From NCBI RefSeq assembly GCF_022539505.1, contig NC_061510.1:264935687-264999686 (forward strand): 64,000 nt of DNA, given 5' to 3'. The stretch comes from Lolium rigidum. Its lineage: Eukaryota > Streptophyta > Magnoliopsida > Poales > Poaceae. Below the pieces are notes generated by a model. It did not search any database and was not told the origin of the DNA. It worked only from the letters and a program-made list of their open reading frames with translations. Below, in pieces: positions 46,149 through 58,679 of this stretch. The translations under genes were made by a program, and so were the position numbers. Each line of letters begins with the position of its first letter. Position 1 is the stretch's first letter.

Positions 46149-47889
46149 ATGAAAATTATTGAACGTGTTATTGATAACCGCTATGAAGGGGATGGAACTG
46201 TCCATCCCGGAGATCATTTATTGTTTTTGCATGGATTATGCGGGTTATTCAAGTGTGCAGGTATCTCTATGGATGAAGTGAGGAAGAAGCTATTCTCTTT
46301 TTCGTTGTCCGGTAAAGCGGCACATTGGTATAAATTGTTGAAGAATAGTCATTCTCTTGGTTGGGAGGAAATTGTACCTCTCTTTTATTCTAAATTTTAT
46401 CCTCCTCATGAAGTGCATATTGATAGGAATTATATTTATAACTTTTATCCTCGTGATGGAGAGAGTATTTCTCAAGCATGGGGGAGATTGAAGTCACTAA
46501 TGCTCAAATGTCCCATTCATGAGCTTCCCCGTAATGTTATTGTTAACAATTTTTATGCGAGGCTTTCAGGACAACACAAGGACTATCTGGATGCCTGTTC
46601 AGAGGGATCTTTCACAAGCAAGGAGGTTGAATCTAGGTGGGATCTTCTTGATCGGATTGAGGAGAATGCTGGAGGATGGGAGAACAACAAAGGTGAAGAG
46701 TCAGGTATAAATTATGATTATGAATGCATTGAAGCTTTTATGGATACTGATAAATTTCGAGATATGAGTGCTACTTATGGTCTTGACTCTCAAGTTGCTC
46801 GCAAATCTTTATAAAGCCTTTGCTTCTCATTTTGAATTGCCTAAAAAGAATTTTGATAAGTATCATGAATCTTTTAAAGAGGCTTGCATGAAGGATGAAA
46901 TTGTTGTTAATGATTGCAATAAGCATGCTCAAACTCCTAAGAATGCTATTTCCTATAAGCATGTTAATTTTTGTGGAATGCATAGACCTTGTGGAATCAA
47001 TCAAATCAAAGATGAATATTGTATCCATCATATTAATGAAAAAACTAGAAAGTGGGCTAGGGCTCTAGATGATCTTGGTAAAAAAGTTTGTGCCCTCTAT
47101 CCTTTTATTTGTGAAGTTTGCCATGAAGTGGGTCATTTTAATTTTCAATGCTCCACCGATGATAATTTGAACCCAATGAGTGCTGCAAATTTGTATTGTG
47201 ATGATGAAATTACTCCTAATCAGCATGATGAACTCACTTTATTTTTGTGGTGTGAAGAGTTATCAAGGAAAATTTCTTTGTTAGATATTAATGATCTTGA
47301 TATTGATGATGTCCTGCATGGGTGTTTTTCTTATTGCATTGATAATAGCCATACAAATACTTACATACAAAATATTTTAGAAGATGACACCTTGCCAAAA
47401 TATGATAGGACCGCTGTGTGTTTTGAACTAATTAATGAAAAGGAGGAATCCTCCCAAGTTTCTTCTATTGTTTCTGAAAGTAAATCAGGTTATGCGGACA
47501 AGCACCCCTTCAAGCCTCTTCCTCCAAAAGAAGGGAACGAGGAGAAGGAGGAGAAGAAGAAGAAGGGAACAAAGAAGAAGAAGAAGAAGGAGAATAAAGA
47601 GAAAGAGGTAGCGGCATATCCCCGCGTGAATGAGATAACGCTAGGTAACCGTAAGTATGTTGCTCCTAATGATTATTATGATAATGAATCTGAATACAAT
47701 GATCTTCCTATGCCCTTTACATACATTAGTGATCATGATTTGAATGAGCATACTACTTTTGATATTGCAAATCCCTGGGAAACTAATTCTGAAAATGATG
47801 ATGATAATAATTGCCATAGTATCAGTGCTATCCATGCTTCCTCCCATAATGATATAGAAATCTCTAAGCTTGGGGAAGAGGTGTTTTAA
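46149..47889 (+). pseudogene. gag gene of element F, with zinc knuckle, frameshifted
   Basis: The first frame (46149-46814) has the retrotransposon gag core: GDHLLFLHGLCGLFK, LFSFSLSGKAAHWYK, FYSKFYPPHEV and ESISQAWGRLKSLMLKCP. The second frame (46768-47889) follows with a one-base shift near 46800 and carries CEVCHEVGHFNFQC (47110-47151), a CX2CX4HX4C zinc knuckle for RNA binding. Its end is Lys/Glu-rich (47530-47610). Gag proteins build the virus-like particle in the cytoplasm. Pol is absent, so a partner element would be needed. The frameshift suggests that this copy is decayed, unless shifting is programmed. Confidence 0.8.
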
Positions 47890-47913
47890 AATCCTTTTGC
47901 TACTAATCATTAT

Positions 47914-48535
47914 GTGTTTGATACATCTCCTTCTAATAACAATGATGGTATGGTCACAGATAAACCAACTGTGAAAGATAACTATTCTATTTCTTATGAT
48001 GACATTGTGCCTCCGACCTTTAATGATTATTATAAAGAATGCTATGATACAGGTTATAACTATCCTTATGAAACTTGTCATAGTTATGATTGGATTGCCA
48101 AAAACAATTCCCTTAATATGCAACTTGTTTACCATGTTCAAATTCTTGATAATAATCTCTGCTCCAATTACTATTAATGAGAAGAATTCTTCTTATGCCA
48201 AAATTAATGATACTTCTATGCATATGAACCATGATAAGAATGTTTTAAGTGATGGGTATATTGTGGATTTCATCAATGATGCTACTGAAAGTTATTATGA
48301 GAGAGGGAAACATGGGTATATGCATCTTAATAATATTAAGTTTCCCCTCTTTATGTTGAGAATCTTGAAGTTACTCGTGTTTTATCCTCTTATGCTTGTC
48401 ACTGTGTCCTTCATGAATTCATTTGTGTACAAGATTCCTTTTCATAGGAAGCATGTTAGGCTTAAATTTGTTTTGAATTTGCCTCTTGATGCTCTCTTTT
48501 GCTTCAAATACTATTTCTTGCGAGTGCATCATTAA
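47914..48535 (+). pseudogene. Downstream small ORF of F with hydrophobic segment
   Basis: Two overlapping frames (47914-48177 and 47996-48535) make up a protein homologous to those in A and I. The shared part is ATESYYERGKHGY, a hydrophobic stretch near LVFYPLMLVTVSFMNSFVY, and HRKHVRLKFVLNL, ending at TAA after FLRVHH. This block lies after gag, where pol or an env-like gene would stand in a full element. Its domain class is unknown. Confidence 0.55.
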
Positions 48536-51500
48536 AACTGTTGAGTCCATCCTAATGGCTATAAAGAAAGAACTTCTTGGGAGATAACCCATGTGTTTAT
48601 TTTGCTACAGTACTTTTATTTTGTATTTGAGTCTTAGAAGTTGTTACTACTGTAGCAACCTCTCCTTATATTATTTTATTGCATTGTTGTGCCAAGTAAG
48701 GTCTTTGATAGAAAGGTTGATACTAGATTTGGATTACTCGCGTAGAAACGGATTTCTTGTCTGTCACGAATCTGGGCCTAATTCTCTGTAGTTAACTCAG
48801 AAAATTATGCCAATTTACGTGAGTGATCCTCAGATATGTACGCAACTTTCATTAAATTTGAGCATTTTCATTTGAGCAAGTCTGGTGCCCTTTAAAATTC
48901 GTCTTTACGGACTGTTCTGTTTTGACAGATTCTGCATTTTATTTCGCATTGCCTCTTTCGCTGTGTTGGATGGATTTATTTGTTCCATTACCTTCCAGTA
49001 GCTTTGAGCAATGTCCAGAAGTGTTAAGAATGATTGTGTCACCTCTGAACATGTGAATTTTTGATTATGCACTAACCCTCTAATGAGTTTGTTTTGAGTT
49101 TGGTGTGGAGGAAGTTTTCAAGGGCCAAGAGAGGGGGATGATATACTATGATCAAGAAGAGTGAAAAGCCTAAGCTTGGGGATGCCCCGGTGGTTCACCC
49201 CTGCATATTTCAAGAAGACTCAAGCATCTAAGCTTGGGGATTCCCAAGGCATCCCCTTCTTCATCGACAAATTATCAGGTTCCTTCTCTTGAAACTATAT
49301 TTTTATTCGGTCACATCATATGTACTTTACTTGGAGCGTCTGTTTGTTTTTGTTTTTTTGTTTTTGATTGAATAAATGCTTGTGTGGGAGAGACACGCTC
49401 CGCTGGTTCGTATGAACATATATGTTCTTAGTTTTTAATTTTCATGGCAAAGGTTGAAACTGCTTCGTTAATTGTTATATGGTTGGAAACGGGAAATGCT
49501 ACATGTAGTAATTGATAAAATGTCTTGGATAATTTGATACTTGGCAATTGTTGTGCTCATGTTTAAGCTCTTGCATCATATACTTTGCACCCATTAATGA
49601 AGAAATACATAGAGCTTGCTAAAATTTGGTTTGCATAATTGGTCTCTCTAAGGTCTAGATAATTTCTAGTAAAGAGTTTGAACAACAAGGAAGACGGTGT
49701 AGAGTCTTATAATGTTTACAATGTGTCTTTTATGTGAGTTTTGCTGCACCGGTTCATCCTTGTGTTTGTTTCAAATAACCTTGCTAGCCTAAGCCTTGTA
49801 TCGAGAGGGAATACTTCTCATGCATCCAAAATCCTTGAGCCAACCACTATGCCATTTGTGTCCACCATACCTACCTACTACATGGTATTTCTCCGCCATT
49901 CCAAAGTAAATTGCTTGAGTGCTACCTTTAAATAATTCAAAATTTATCACCTCTGATTTGTGTCAATGTTTTATAGCTCATGAGGAAGTATGTGGTGTTT
50001 ATCTTTCATTCTTGTTGGGCAACTTTCACCAATGGACTAGTGGCTTCATCCGCTTATCCAATAATTTTGCAAAAAGAGCTGGCGCGGGGTTCCCAGCCCC
50101 CAATTAATCAACCTTCATTAATAATTCTCTTCACATGTTTTGCTCTGATTCATCAGTAAGCAACTTAATTTTGCAAATAGACACTCCTTCATGGTATGTG
50201 AATGTTGGAAGGCACCCGAGGATTCGGTTAGCCATGGCTTGTGTAAGCAAAAGGTTGGGAGGAGTGTCATCCATAAATAAAACTAAAATACATGTGTAAA
50301 CAAAAGAGAAGAGGGATGATCTACCTTGCTGGTAGAGATAACGTCCTTCATGGGAGCCGCTCTTTGAAGGTTTGTCCGGCAGGGGGTTAGAGTGCCCACT
50401 ACCATTCGTTGACAACAACAAACACCTCTCAAAATTTTACTTTTATGCTCTCTATATGTTTTCAAAACCAAAGCTCTAGCACAAATATAGCAATCAATGC
50501 TTCCCTCTGCGAAGGGCCATTCTTTTACCTTTTATGTTGAGTCAGTTCACCTATCTCTCTCCACCTCAAGAAGCAAACACTTGTGTGAACTGTGCATTGA
50601 TTCCTACATACTTGCATATTGCACTTGTTATATTACTTTACATTGACAATATCCATGAGATATACATGTTATAAGTTGAAAGCAACCGCTGAAACTCAAT
50701 CTTCCTTTGTGTTGCTTCAATACCTTTACTATGATTTATTGCTTTATGAGTTAACTCTTATGCAAGACTTATTGATGCTTGTCTTGAAAGTGCTATTCAT
50801 GAGAAGTCTTTGCTTTATGATTCAGTTGTTTACTCATGTCATTACCATTGTTCTGATCGCTGCATTCATTACATATGCTTACAATAGTATGATCAAGGTT
50901 ATGATGGCATGTCACTCCAGAAATTATCTTTGTTATCGTTTATCTGCTCGGGACGAGCAGGAACTAAGCTTGGGGATGCTGATACGTCTCCGACGTATCG
51001 ATAATTTCTTATGTTCCATGCCACATTATTGATGATATCTACATGTTTTATGCATACTTTATGTCATATTTATGCGTTTTCCGGCACTAACCTATTGACG
51101 AGATGCCGAAGGGCCAGTTGCTGTTTTCTGCTGTTTTTGGTTTCAGAAATCCTAGTAAAGAAATATTTTCGGAATCGGACGAAATCAACACCGAAGATCT
51201 TATAATTCCCGGAAGCTTCCAGAGCACCGGAGAAAGGCGAGAGGGGAGCCAGGGGGCCCCACCCCACAGGGCGGCGCGGCCCAAGGGGGGGCGCGCCCCC
51301 CTAGTGTGTGGGCACCCCGTGGCCCCTCCGACTCCGCCTCTTCGCCTATTTAGTCGTCCCTGACCTAAAACCTCGACCCAGTTCGACGAAACCAGAGAAA
51401 ACCATCCAGAGCCGCCGCCATCGCGAAACTCCAACTCGGGGGACAGAAGTCTCCGTTCCGGCACCCTGCCGGGACGGGGAATTGCCCCCGGAGTCATCTC

Positions 51501-52012
51501 CACCGCCGTCTCTACCGCCATCTTCACCGCCATCGCTGTCTCCATGATGAGGAGGGAGTAATTCACCCCCGGGGCAGAGGGCTCCGCTGTAGCTATGTGG
51601 TTCATCTCTCTCTTTATGTGATCTAGTTGAATATCATCTATGTGCTACTCTAGTGATGTTATTAAAGTAGTCTATTCCTCCTGCACGGTGTAATGGTGAC
51701 AGTGTGTGCATCGTGTAGTACTTGGTGTGGGTTATGATTGTAATCTCTTGTAGATTATGAAGTTAACTATTGCTATGATAAGTATTGATGTGATCTATGC
51801 CTCCTTCATAGTGTGATGGTGACAAGTGTGCATGCTATGTTAGTTCTTGGTGTGATTGTGTTGATCTATCTTGCACTCTAAGGTTATTTAAATATGAACA
51901 TTGAATATTGTGGAGCTTGTTAACTCCGGCATTGAGGGTTCGTGTAATCCTACACAGTTAGTGGTGTTCATCATCCAACAAGAGGGTGTAGAGTAGTCCT
52001 ATTATGTGATCA

Positions 52013-54443
52013 TGATATGGATATCCGGGCCTGGTACTCTAGGACAGCCATTGATATGATATTTGGGTCTAAGGTTGTACCAGTAGTTTATTATAATCTT
52101 GTTATTAGGAGATAATAATGTAGCCAGGTCATGCTGTGGGCCATCTAGGGTTTTAATAGAGTCCGTTTGACTTGGGCCTGTCCAAGTCGAACTAGGTTAG
52201 GCCCAATAAGGGGGCCGGCCGGCCACCTCTCCCTCTCATATAAGGAGATGGCACGGCTAGGGTTGAGGGTAGTCTAGTTTTGATTCAGATCATGTAGAAC
52301 CTTTGGTTCCAGTATCACCATCCCTGCGGGTTGGCCCTATGACGACGTCTCGGACGTTCGTCTAGTTATCCAATAAAGAGGTGTGAGTTCTTGAGTTGTC
52401 AAGAGTAATCATATGCGCTTGAGTATCCTTGAATCTGTCAAGGGAGTTCAAGATTTATCGGTCCTATGGATCATCAAGGTGCATCGTGAAAGATCGGGAA
52501 AACCCTTCCTCATCATGTGGTATCAGAGTGCTAGGTTGATCACGGTGCAGATTGCTTTGTTGCTCGGTTGTTTCTGCTCGATTGTCGTGGCCACCATTGG
52601 ATACGTCGCCGCCATGCTGTTGGTGAAGATCAAGGAGGAGGAAGTGGGCGCCAGAGTCAAGTTTCAAGATCATCTATCGTCGGGCTGATTGATCAATTAA
52701 GCGACGACTATCTCGCATCATGTTGGCGTTCGTCCAGTTGGTTCTGAGGTAGTTCGTCTGTTTTCGGTGGTCGCGATTTGGAGATCGAAGGCTGCCAGCG
52801 GTTTCCAATCTAGGCGAGATTTGTTTCGAGTCGTTGTGTTTTTGTTTTTCTCTTGGCGATTTCCTTCCCTGGACTCGTTCAGGTCCGTTCGGATGGGTGT
52901 CCTCTGCGCGTACGGCAAGCAAGGAGAAAACAATATTAGCTGATTTGTTGTAGCGTGATTTGCAATGACCAATGGTTTGCAGATTTGTTTCAGCAAAGGA
53001 AAGGAGCAACGCATGGATCAGAAAAAGAAAGTGCAGATCGACTTTTGCTATTGCTCCCGTACGTGAAAAAAGGAAAGAATGATTCGGTCCTGATTTTTGG
53101 GAGCCCCGTTTTCGTTCTGGACTGCTACAGCAGGCTGCATCAGAGTAGGCTAGGAAAGAAAGAAAAGACACGTTTCAGCTAAGGAACGTGTTGTTTGCAT
53201 GGAGATTGATTGGCTGACCGGCTCTACAACCGGCAGATCGGTTTTACAACTGGCCAGTCCGGTCACACGGCCGGCAGACCGGTCAACAGACCGGCGGGTC
53301 CGGCGCACCAGACCGGCGGGTCCGGCGTCAAGGCCGGTTGGACTGGCTGCCAGGCCGGGCAGGCCGGCGCAAACCGGGGCCAACACTGGAGCCAACCGGG
53401 GCGATGTCCAGTACGTCGGGACGGTTCACCCGGTGCCCCGGCCGGTCAACCGGGCCACAGTCCGGATGCACCGGCGCCCAAGCCGGTTGGACCGGGTCCC
53501 TGGCCGGTCGTTCAGTAGGATCGACGTCCAGGCCGACAGCTGATGCTGCTTTTGCTGTTGTTGCTGCTGCTTGTGGGTTGAGGAGTGTATGAAAATAAAA
53601 TCACAGGAGGAAGACATTGGTGATCCAAGAGAGTGCGTACTCGGGTGTGTTCAGCTTATTTGGATCCATGGCGGACAGGAGTTTGTTCTGTTTGTTTTGG
53701 GTGATTTGTATGGCGCGCTTCAGTTGCATTTGGGAGGATGATTGTGTCTTCAATCAGGTTGATGGCGTCGAAGACCAAAGGGGCGCCAAGGTCAAGACAA
53801 GCTAGTCGAGAGGGAGGATGAGGTGTGGAAGACTGGCGAGGCTTGAGGATGATGTTCGGTGATGTTCTTATCTGACGCTACCTTTTTTCTAGCAGACCCT
53901 CACGCGTTGGGCACAACGCTTCTTGAAGAAGGGGAGAGATGATATGGATATCCGGGCCTGGTACTCTAGGACAGCCATTGATATGATATTTGGGTCTAAG
54001 GTTGTACCAGTAGTTTATTATAATCTTGTTATTAGGAGATAATAATGTAGCCAGGTCATGCTCGTGGGCCATCTAGGGTTTTAATAGAGTCCGTTTGACT
54101 TGGGCCTGTCCAAGTCGAACTAGGTTAGGCCCAATAAGGGGGCCGGCCGGCCACCTCTCCCTCTCATATAAGGAGATGGCACGGCTAGGGTTGAGGGTAG
54201 TCTAGTTTTGATTCAGATCATGTAGAACCTTTGGTTCCAGTATCACCATCCCTGCGGGTTGGCCCTATGACGGCGTCTCGGACGTTCTTCTAGTTATCCA
54301 ATAAAGATGTGTGAGTTCTTGAGTTGTCAAGAGTAATCATATGCGCTTGAGTATCCTTGAATCTGTCAAGGGAGTTCAAGATTTATCGGTCCTATGGATC
54401 ATCAAGGTGCATCGTGAAAGATCGGGAAACCTAATCCTCATCA
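52013..54443 (+). mobile_element. Short non-autonomous LTR retrotransposon G (2431 bp), recent
   Basis: LTRs are 52013-52515 and 53940-54443, about 98 percent identical by eye (about eight differences in 504 bases). Both start TGATATGGATATCCGGGCCT and end CTCATCA. GATCA flanks both sides (52008-52012, 54444-54448). The primer site TGGTATCAGAGT (52518-52529) fits initiator tRNA-Met with one change, and a purine tract AAGAAGGGGAGAGA precedes the right LTR. A TATA-like CATATAAGG lies at about 52238. The 1.4-kb inside codes for no retroelement protein and holds a CCGG-rich block. Confidence 0.95.
53210..53530 (+). repeat. CCGG-rich block inside element G
   Basis: CCGGC, CCGGT and CCGGG motifs follow each other at intervals of about 8-15 bases, with near-identical units such as AGACCGGCGGGTCCGGCG repeated at 53297 and 53321. 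Frames on both strands are by-products of this low-complexity composition. Confidence 0.75.
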
Positions 54444-54875
54444 GATCATTGTTGAGAGTGTCCACTAGTGAAAGCGGGATCCCTAGGACTTGCTTCCAAG
54501 CATCGAATCTCCGTTTGTTTACTGTTTTGTTGCATGTTTACTCGCTGCCATATTTTATTCAGATTGCTATTACCACTCATACTCATCCATATTACTTGCA
54601 TCTCACTATCTCTTCGCCGAACTAGTGCACCTATACATCTGACAAGTGTATTAGGTGTGTTGGGGACACAAGAGACTTCTTGCTTTGTGGTTGCAGGGTT
54701 GCTTGAGAGGGATATCTTTGACCTCTTCCTCCATGAGTTCGATAAACCTTGGGTGATCCACTTAAGGAAACTTGCTGCTGTTCTACAAACCTCTGCTCTT
54801 GGAGGCCCAACACTGTCTACAATAATAGAAGGTCCCGTAGACATCAGGAGACTCCCCTTGCAGCGTGTCTTGATC

Positions 54876-54893
54876 TCCCCGGCAACGGCGCCA
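54876..54893 (-). other. Primer binding site of element E (tRNA-Asp type)
   Basis: The minus strand reads TGGCGCCGTTGCCGGGGA, 11 bases inside the 5' LTR end at 54905. Its position between F and the LTR proves that 54852 onwards belongs to E. Confidence 0.85.
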
Positions 54894-54904
54894 GAAAATG
54901 AGCT

Positions 54905-55422
54905 TGATACGCGTGAAGCACACGTCCGTTGGGAACCCCAAGAGGAAGGTGTGATGCGTACAGCAGCAAGTTTTCCCTCGATAAGAAACCAAGGTTATCG
55001 AACCAGTAGGAGTCAAGGAGCACGTGAAGGTTGTTGGTGGCGGAGTGTACTGCGACGCAACACCAGGGATTCCGGCGCCAACGTGGAACCTGCACAACAC
55101 AATCAAAGTACTTTGCCCCAACGTAACAGTGAGGTTGCCAATCTCACCGGCTTGCAGTAAACAAAGGATTAGATGTATAGTGTGGATGATGATGTTTGTT
55201 TGCGAAGAACAGTAAAGAACAAGTATTGCAGTAGATTGTATTTCAGATGTAAAGAATGGACCGGGATCCACAGTTCACTAGTGTTGTCTCTCCCATAAGA
55301 TAAATGGCATGTTGGGTGAACAAATTACAGTTGGGCAATTGAGAAATAAAGAAGGCATAACAATGCACATACATATATCATGATGAGTACTATGAGATTT
55401 AATCAGGGCATTACGACAAAGT
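54905..55422 (-). repeat. 5' LTR of element E, cut by H
   Basis: It matches 39143-39660 of the 3' LTR and stops at TACGACAAAG(T), where H begins. Differences between both LTRs cluster at CAG sites (see findings). Confidence 0.85.
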
Positions 55423-56441
55423 TGTGGTGACCCGGCATACCACTGCATGGTGTAGTATGCAAGTCTGATATAACACCAATGAAACACCGTTCCACTAGTA
55501 TTATACCGCTCAGAGTGGTACAACAGAAATATATGCGGGTCCAAGGCATGTCTATAGAATTACAACATTGACTCCATTACATAAGATCAACATAGCCTCC
55601 TACTTTTCAATGAGATAAAGCTGCAAATAAATTCCAGAAGAACGACTCGTAGTCTAGTCTTATCAGGAACTCTATTTGAAGAGTATTTAACTAGCTATAG
55701 AGGCTAAGAATAGATTCTAGCTAAATAGGAGCTATGTTTAGGAAGCTAGTTCCCTCCTATGGCTAATCTAGGTTTCTCCTTGTTGGATGTAGTATTTGAC
55801 TCTTCTGACAGGGTCCTGTCCCTTGAAGTAGTTGTTGACTCCTCGGCCTTCGAGTTGTATTGTAGATCCTCCCTTGATGCCTCCATATCTAAGCAGGGGA
55901 TTTAAGAGTGGGATGAGTACGAGCGTACTCAACAAGTTCATTATAGGGAAGAGGTGTTTAATGCACTAGCTACAGTATTAGACCAAAAAGTCTAATACCA
56001 ATGCAGGTTTTCATAACCATTTCTTCAAAAGGTTGCTTTTATTCAGAAGAACTATGTCCGTCAGCCTTCACCGGTTTACTAGAACTTCATGGAGCTCCTT
56101 TCCGGCCGCGTTCGCAGTTCCATATCCCGGAACAGGGAGTGACGAGTCACGGCTCATTACACTCTGCAGAGGTGTGTTGCTTTACCCATAAGAGATCTTA
56201 ACCTTGGTGCCAACCGGGAATGACCCGTCCACACTTCCTTTGGTGTGAGGCCCGGTATAAGGTCTAGCCAATCATGTTCCTCCGCTACCTCGAACACCCA
56301 CCCTTTGTTACATGCCCCGACCCTGGGTCCACGCCGGTCCCATTATTCCCGTAGATTTCAAGGTGGACCCCGACCACGACGACGATGCTTGGGCTCTACC
56401 ATACACTCCTACGCCGGTAGCTGCAACCCATCATAGACCGC

Positions 56442-56580
56442 AATACCGTGGGGACTTAGGACTCCCCAGCCTCACCGCTTGCTCCTTCGGGCAACAAGTG
56501 TACTACGGACTATGCCGTGGGGACTTAGGACTCCCCAGCCTCACCGCTTGCCCCCTTGGATTGCAAGTGTACTACGGTAA
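56442..56580. repeat. 69-bp direct repeat in H
   Basis: CCGTGGGGACTTAGGACTCC occurs at 56446 and 56515, and both copies continue with CCAGCCTCACCGCTTGC and AAGTGTACTACGG. Confidence 0.85.
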
Positions 56581-58679
56581 AGCACATCCGTTGATGAACG
56601 AGAGGTGGAAACACTTTTGACTACTCTGTCCCACTCCGGATCTTATGGTTAACACGGGTATTACGGCACAAGAATCACTGGCGACATTTGTTGTTTAATC
56701 CTAGATGGATATAAACCCTTGCAATGGAACCTCCACCATATCAACACAATCCATGGTTCCATTGCCCACCACATAGTCATATTCATAGTTATGAAAGTAG
56801 TGGTTTTGGTTTTTATGCAATAGTGATAATCATAGTACTTTGCAAGTAATTTGATAAAGATACTCAAATGACATGAGCAAGTGATGAACTTGCCTTTCTT
56901 GACTGCAAGATTATGCAGACAAGGTCTTCGATATGCAATAACTCCAAATTTCTGAAATAGCATCATCGTCCGATAAGGACGATGTTTAAAAGATTGGCAA
57001 GGATGCAGTAATGCATAAATATGAGATGCAATCGCTCTAAGCGTGACCTAACCCCGATGATTTAGGATTAGTGAGTTGAAATGATTTGTTTAGAGTGTGT
57101 TGCACTTTTAGAGTGATTCACAAACAAAGTTCTTATTCAGGTGTGATTACTTGGTATCCTAAACATGTGCTGCAATATATCATAATAACAGCATTAATAG
57201 CACACAACAATAACATTTGGTAAAATCCTAACATGTAATGAATAGTGGTTGGTTTTAGTACTATATGTCATGGTTAATGGTTGATTATTATATGCTTCAA
57301 AAGAATAACTTTTGAAGAACAATTTCTTTAATAAAGAACAAGTATAATAATCAGGGTGATGGAGTTCTATGGTTTATTATGGGTTTCAACTAGTTCTTGA
57401 GTAGGTATTAGATGGATCCTAACAATGTTGGATTTATTAGCAACAAGGCTTGAATAGTTTTACTTAAGCATAAACAACTTAAGCAATTAGTTATTCATGG
57501 TTGCTATCATGGTGGGTTCACCTTGCTGGTGATAGCTGACTGGGGTTTATGGTTCCTATAAGCAGGGTTGATGATGATCCTTTATTTACTTCAAAAGAAT
57601 AACTTTTGAAGAACATACTTCTTAAATAATAAGAAGTATATCTATTAGGGTTGAGGTTGTCTAGGTTTTTCTATTGGATTCATTAAGCAAGGAATAATTG
57701 GCTCCTAAATAGGATGGTTGATAATTAGTATCCAACACTAGTAGGGTTTAGTGGAGTAGGGAATGTAATACAAAATAGTAGGTGTAGTTGCTATTAGGGT
57801 TCATCACAATGGTGTGATGCTAATTATGGATAACTAAAGATGGTGGTCTTTGGAATAGGAACTAGGGTTTTGTACTTGGTTGAACCTACTTGATTAGTTA
57901 GGTCTGATGAGGATGACACATGGGATACCCATATATTAGTGATAGGTCTTCTACATTTTATGTGTCCAAGACAAGTATTTAGATGCTACTATGGTGCTAT
58001 GATTTGGAAGAAGGTATCATGATCACATGTTCTAACCTAGGGTTTTAGGTTAGAAGCAAATTAGGGTTCACATGTAATGATGGAACTAGGGTTTCTAATT
58101 GAATTAGGGTTTTGGGTTTCACATGAAATGATCGGGTTGTAATATCATTCCATATGGAATTAGGGTTTGCTATCTACCATATAGTTCTATGATTAAAAAC
58201 TTCATTTTAAAGTTGAAGTTATTAATAACTTGGAAATAAAAATAATATTGAATTTGGTATTTATTATTTTTAAACAATTAATAATTAAGGTAATTATTAT
58301 TTAGGGTTTTAAATCCTCCTAATAAGGATTTAATAAATTAATAGTAAAGGAAAATTAATTTTATTGTTTTCCTTATTTACTTACTGGTTTTTATTTATTT
58401 TATGAAATTTTTATTAATTACTGAACTTTAATTGAATTTAGAATACAAGAAAATGTTTAAATAACAAGTATTAAACAATTAAATTTTTATTAAAAATAGA
58501 AATTTCATTTTATATTTTTATTGGATAGAGTTTATTTTTATGAACCTTTTAATACCTCATTTGTATTTTTCTGAGTAAATATGAATTTTCTAGATAATTG
58601 TAAAGTTTCAGATATTTTATGGTATTTTAAATAAAATGGGAAATGCTAACTGTACCGAGCCAGATTTAACTGCACCCAC

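Larger units (their letters stand above)
44252..54846 (+). mobile_element. gag-bearing non-autonomous LTR retrotransposon F, complete with GGAGA target duplication
   Basis: LTRs are 44252-45679 (1428 bp) and 50980-54846 (1431 bp once the nested element G and its 5-bp duplication are removed). The flanks 44247-44251 and 54847-54851 are both GGAGA. The primer site is at 45690-45706 and a polypurine-type motif ends at 50979. The 5.3-kb internal region has gag-like frames with a zinc knuckle and a further frame, but no protease, reverse transcriptase or integrase. The LTRs differ at few sites, mostly single-base indels, so insertion was recent. Confidence 0.95.
50980..54846 (+). repeat. 3' LTR of element F, interrupted by element G
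   Basis: The LTR is 50980-52012 and resumes at 54449 after the second GATCA copy. The ends and interior match the 5' LTR. Confidence 0.9.
39143..55422 (-). mobile_element. Non-autonomous LTR retrotransposon E (interrupted by F and H)
   Basis: On the minus strand E consists of a 5' LTR (from 55422, truncated by H, to 54905), a tRNA-Asp primer site (54893-54876), internal sequence 54875-54852 and 44251-40739, and a 3' LTR 40738-39143. F with its GGAGA duplication (44247-44251 and 54847-54851) sits in the leader between primer site and gag. The internal region totals about 3.6 kb, has a broken gag-like gene and no pol. The 3' part (40739-43300) is collinear with the 3' parts of A and F. Confidence 0.85.

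Noticed and set aside
47641..48141. 166-codon minus-strand frame opposite the gag end of F
   Set aside because: It is an antisense shadow of AT-rich coding sequence with Ile-rich composition.
53199..53543. 114-codon frame rich in Arg, Pro and Gly in element G
   Set aside because: It is a by-product of the CCGG-rich block; all frames are open there.
54468..55160. 230-codon plus-strand frame
   Set aside because: It runs from the end of the F 3' LTR across the GGAGA junction into the E 5' LTR, so it is a chance fusion of two noncoding LTRs.
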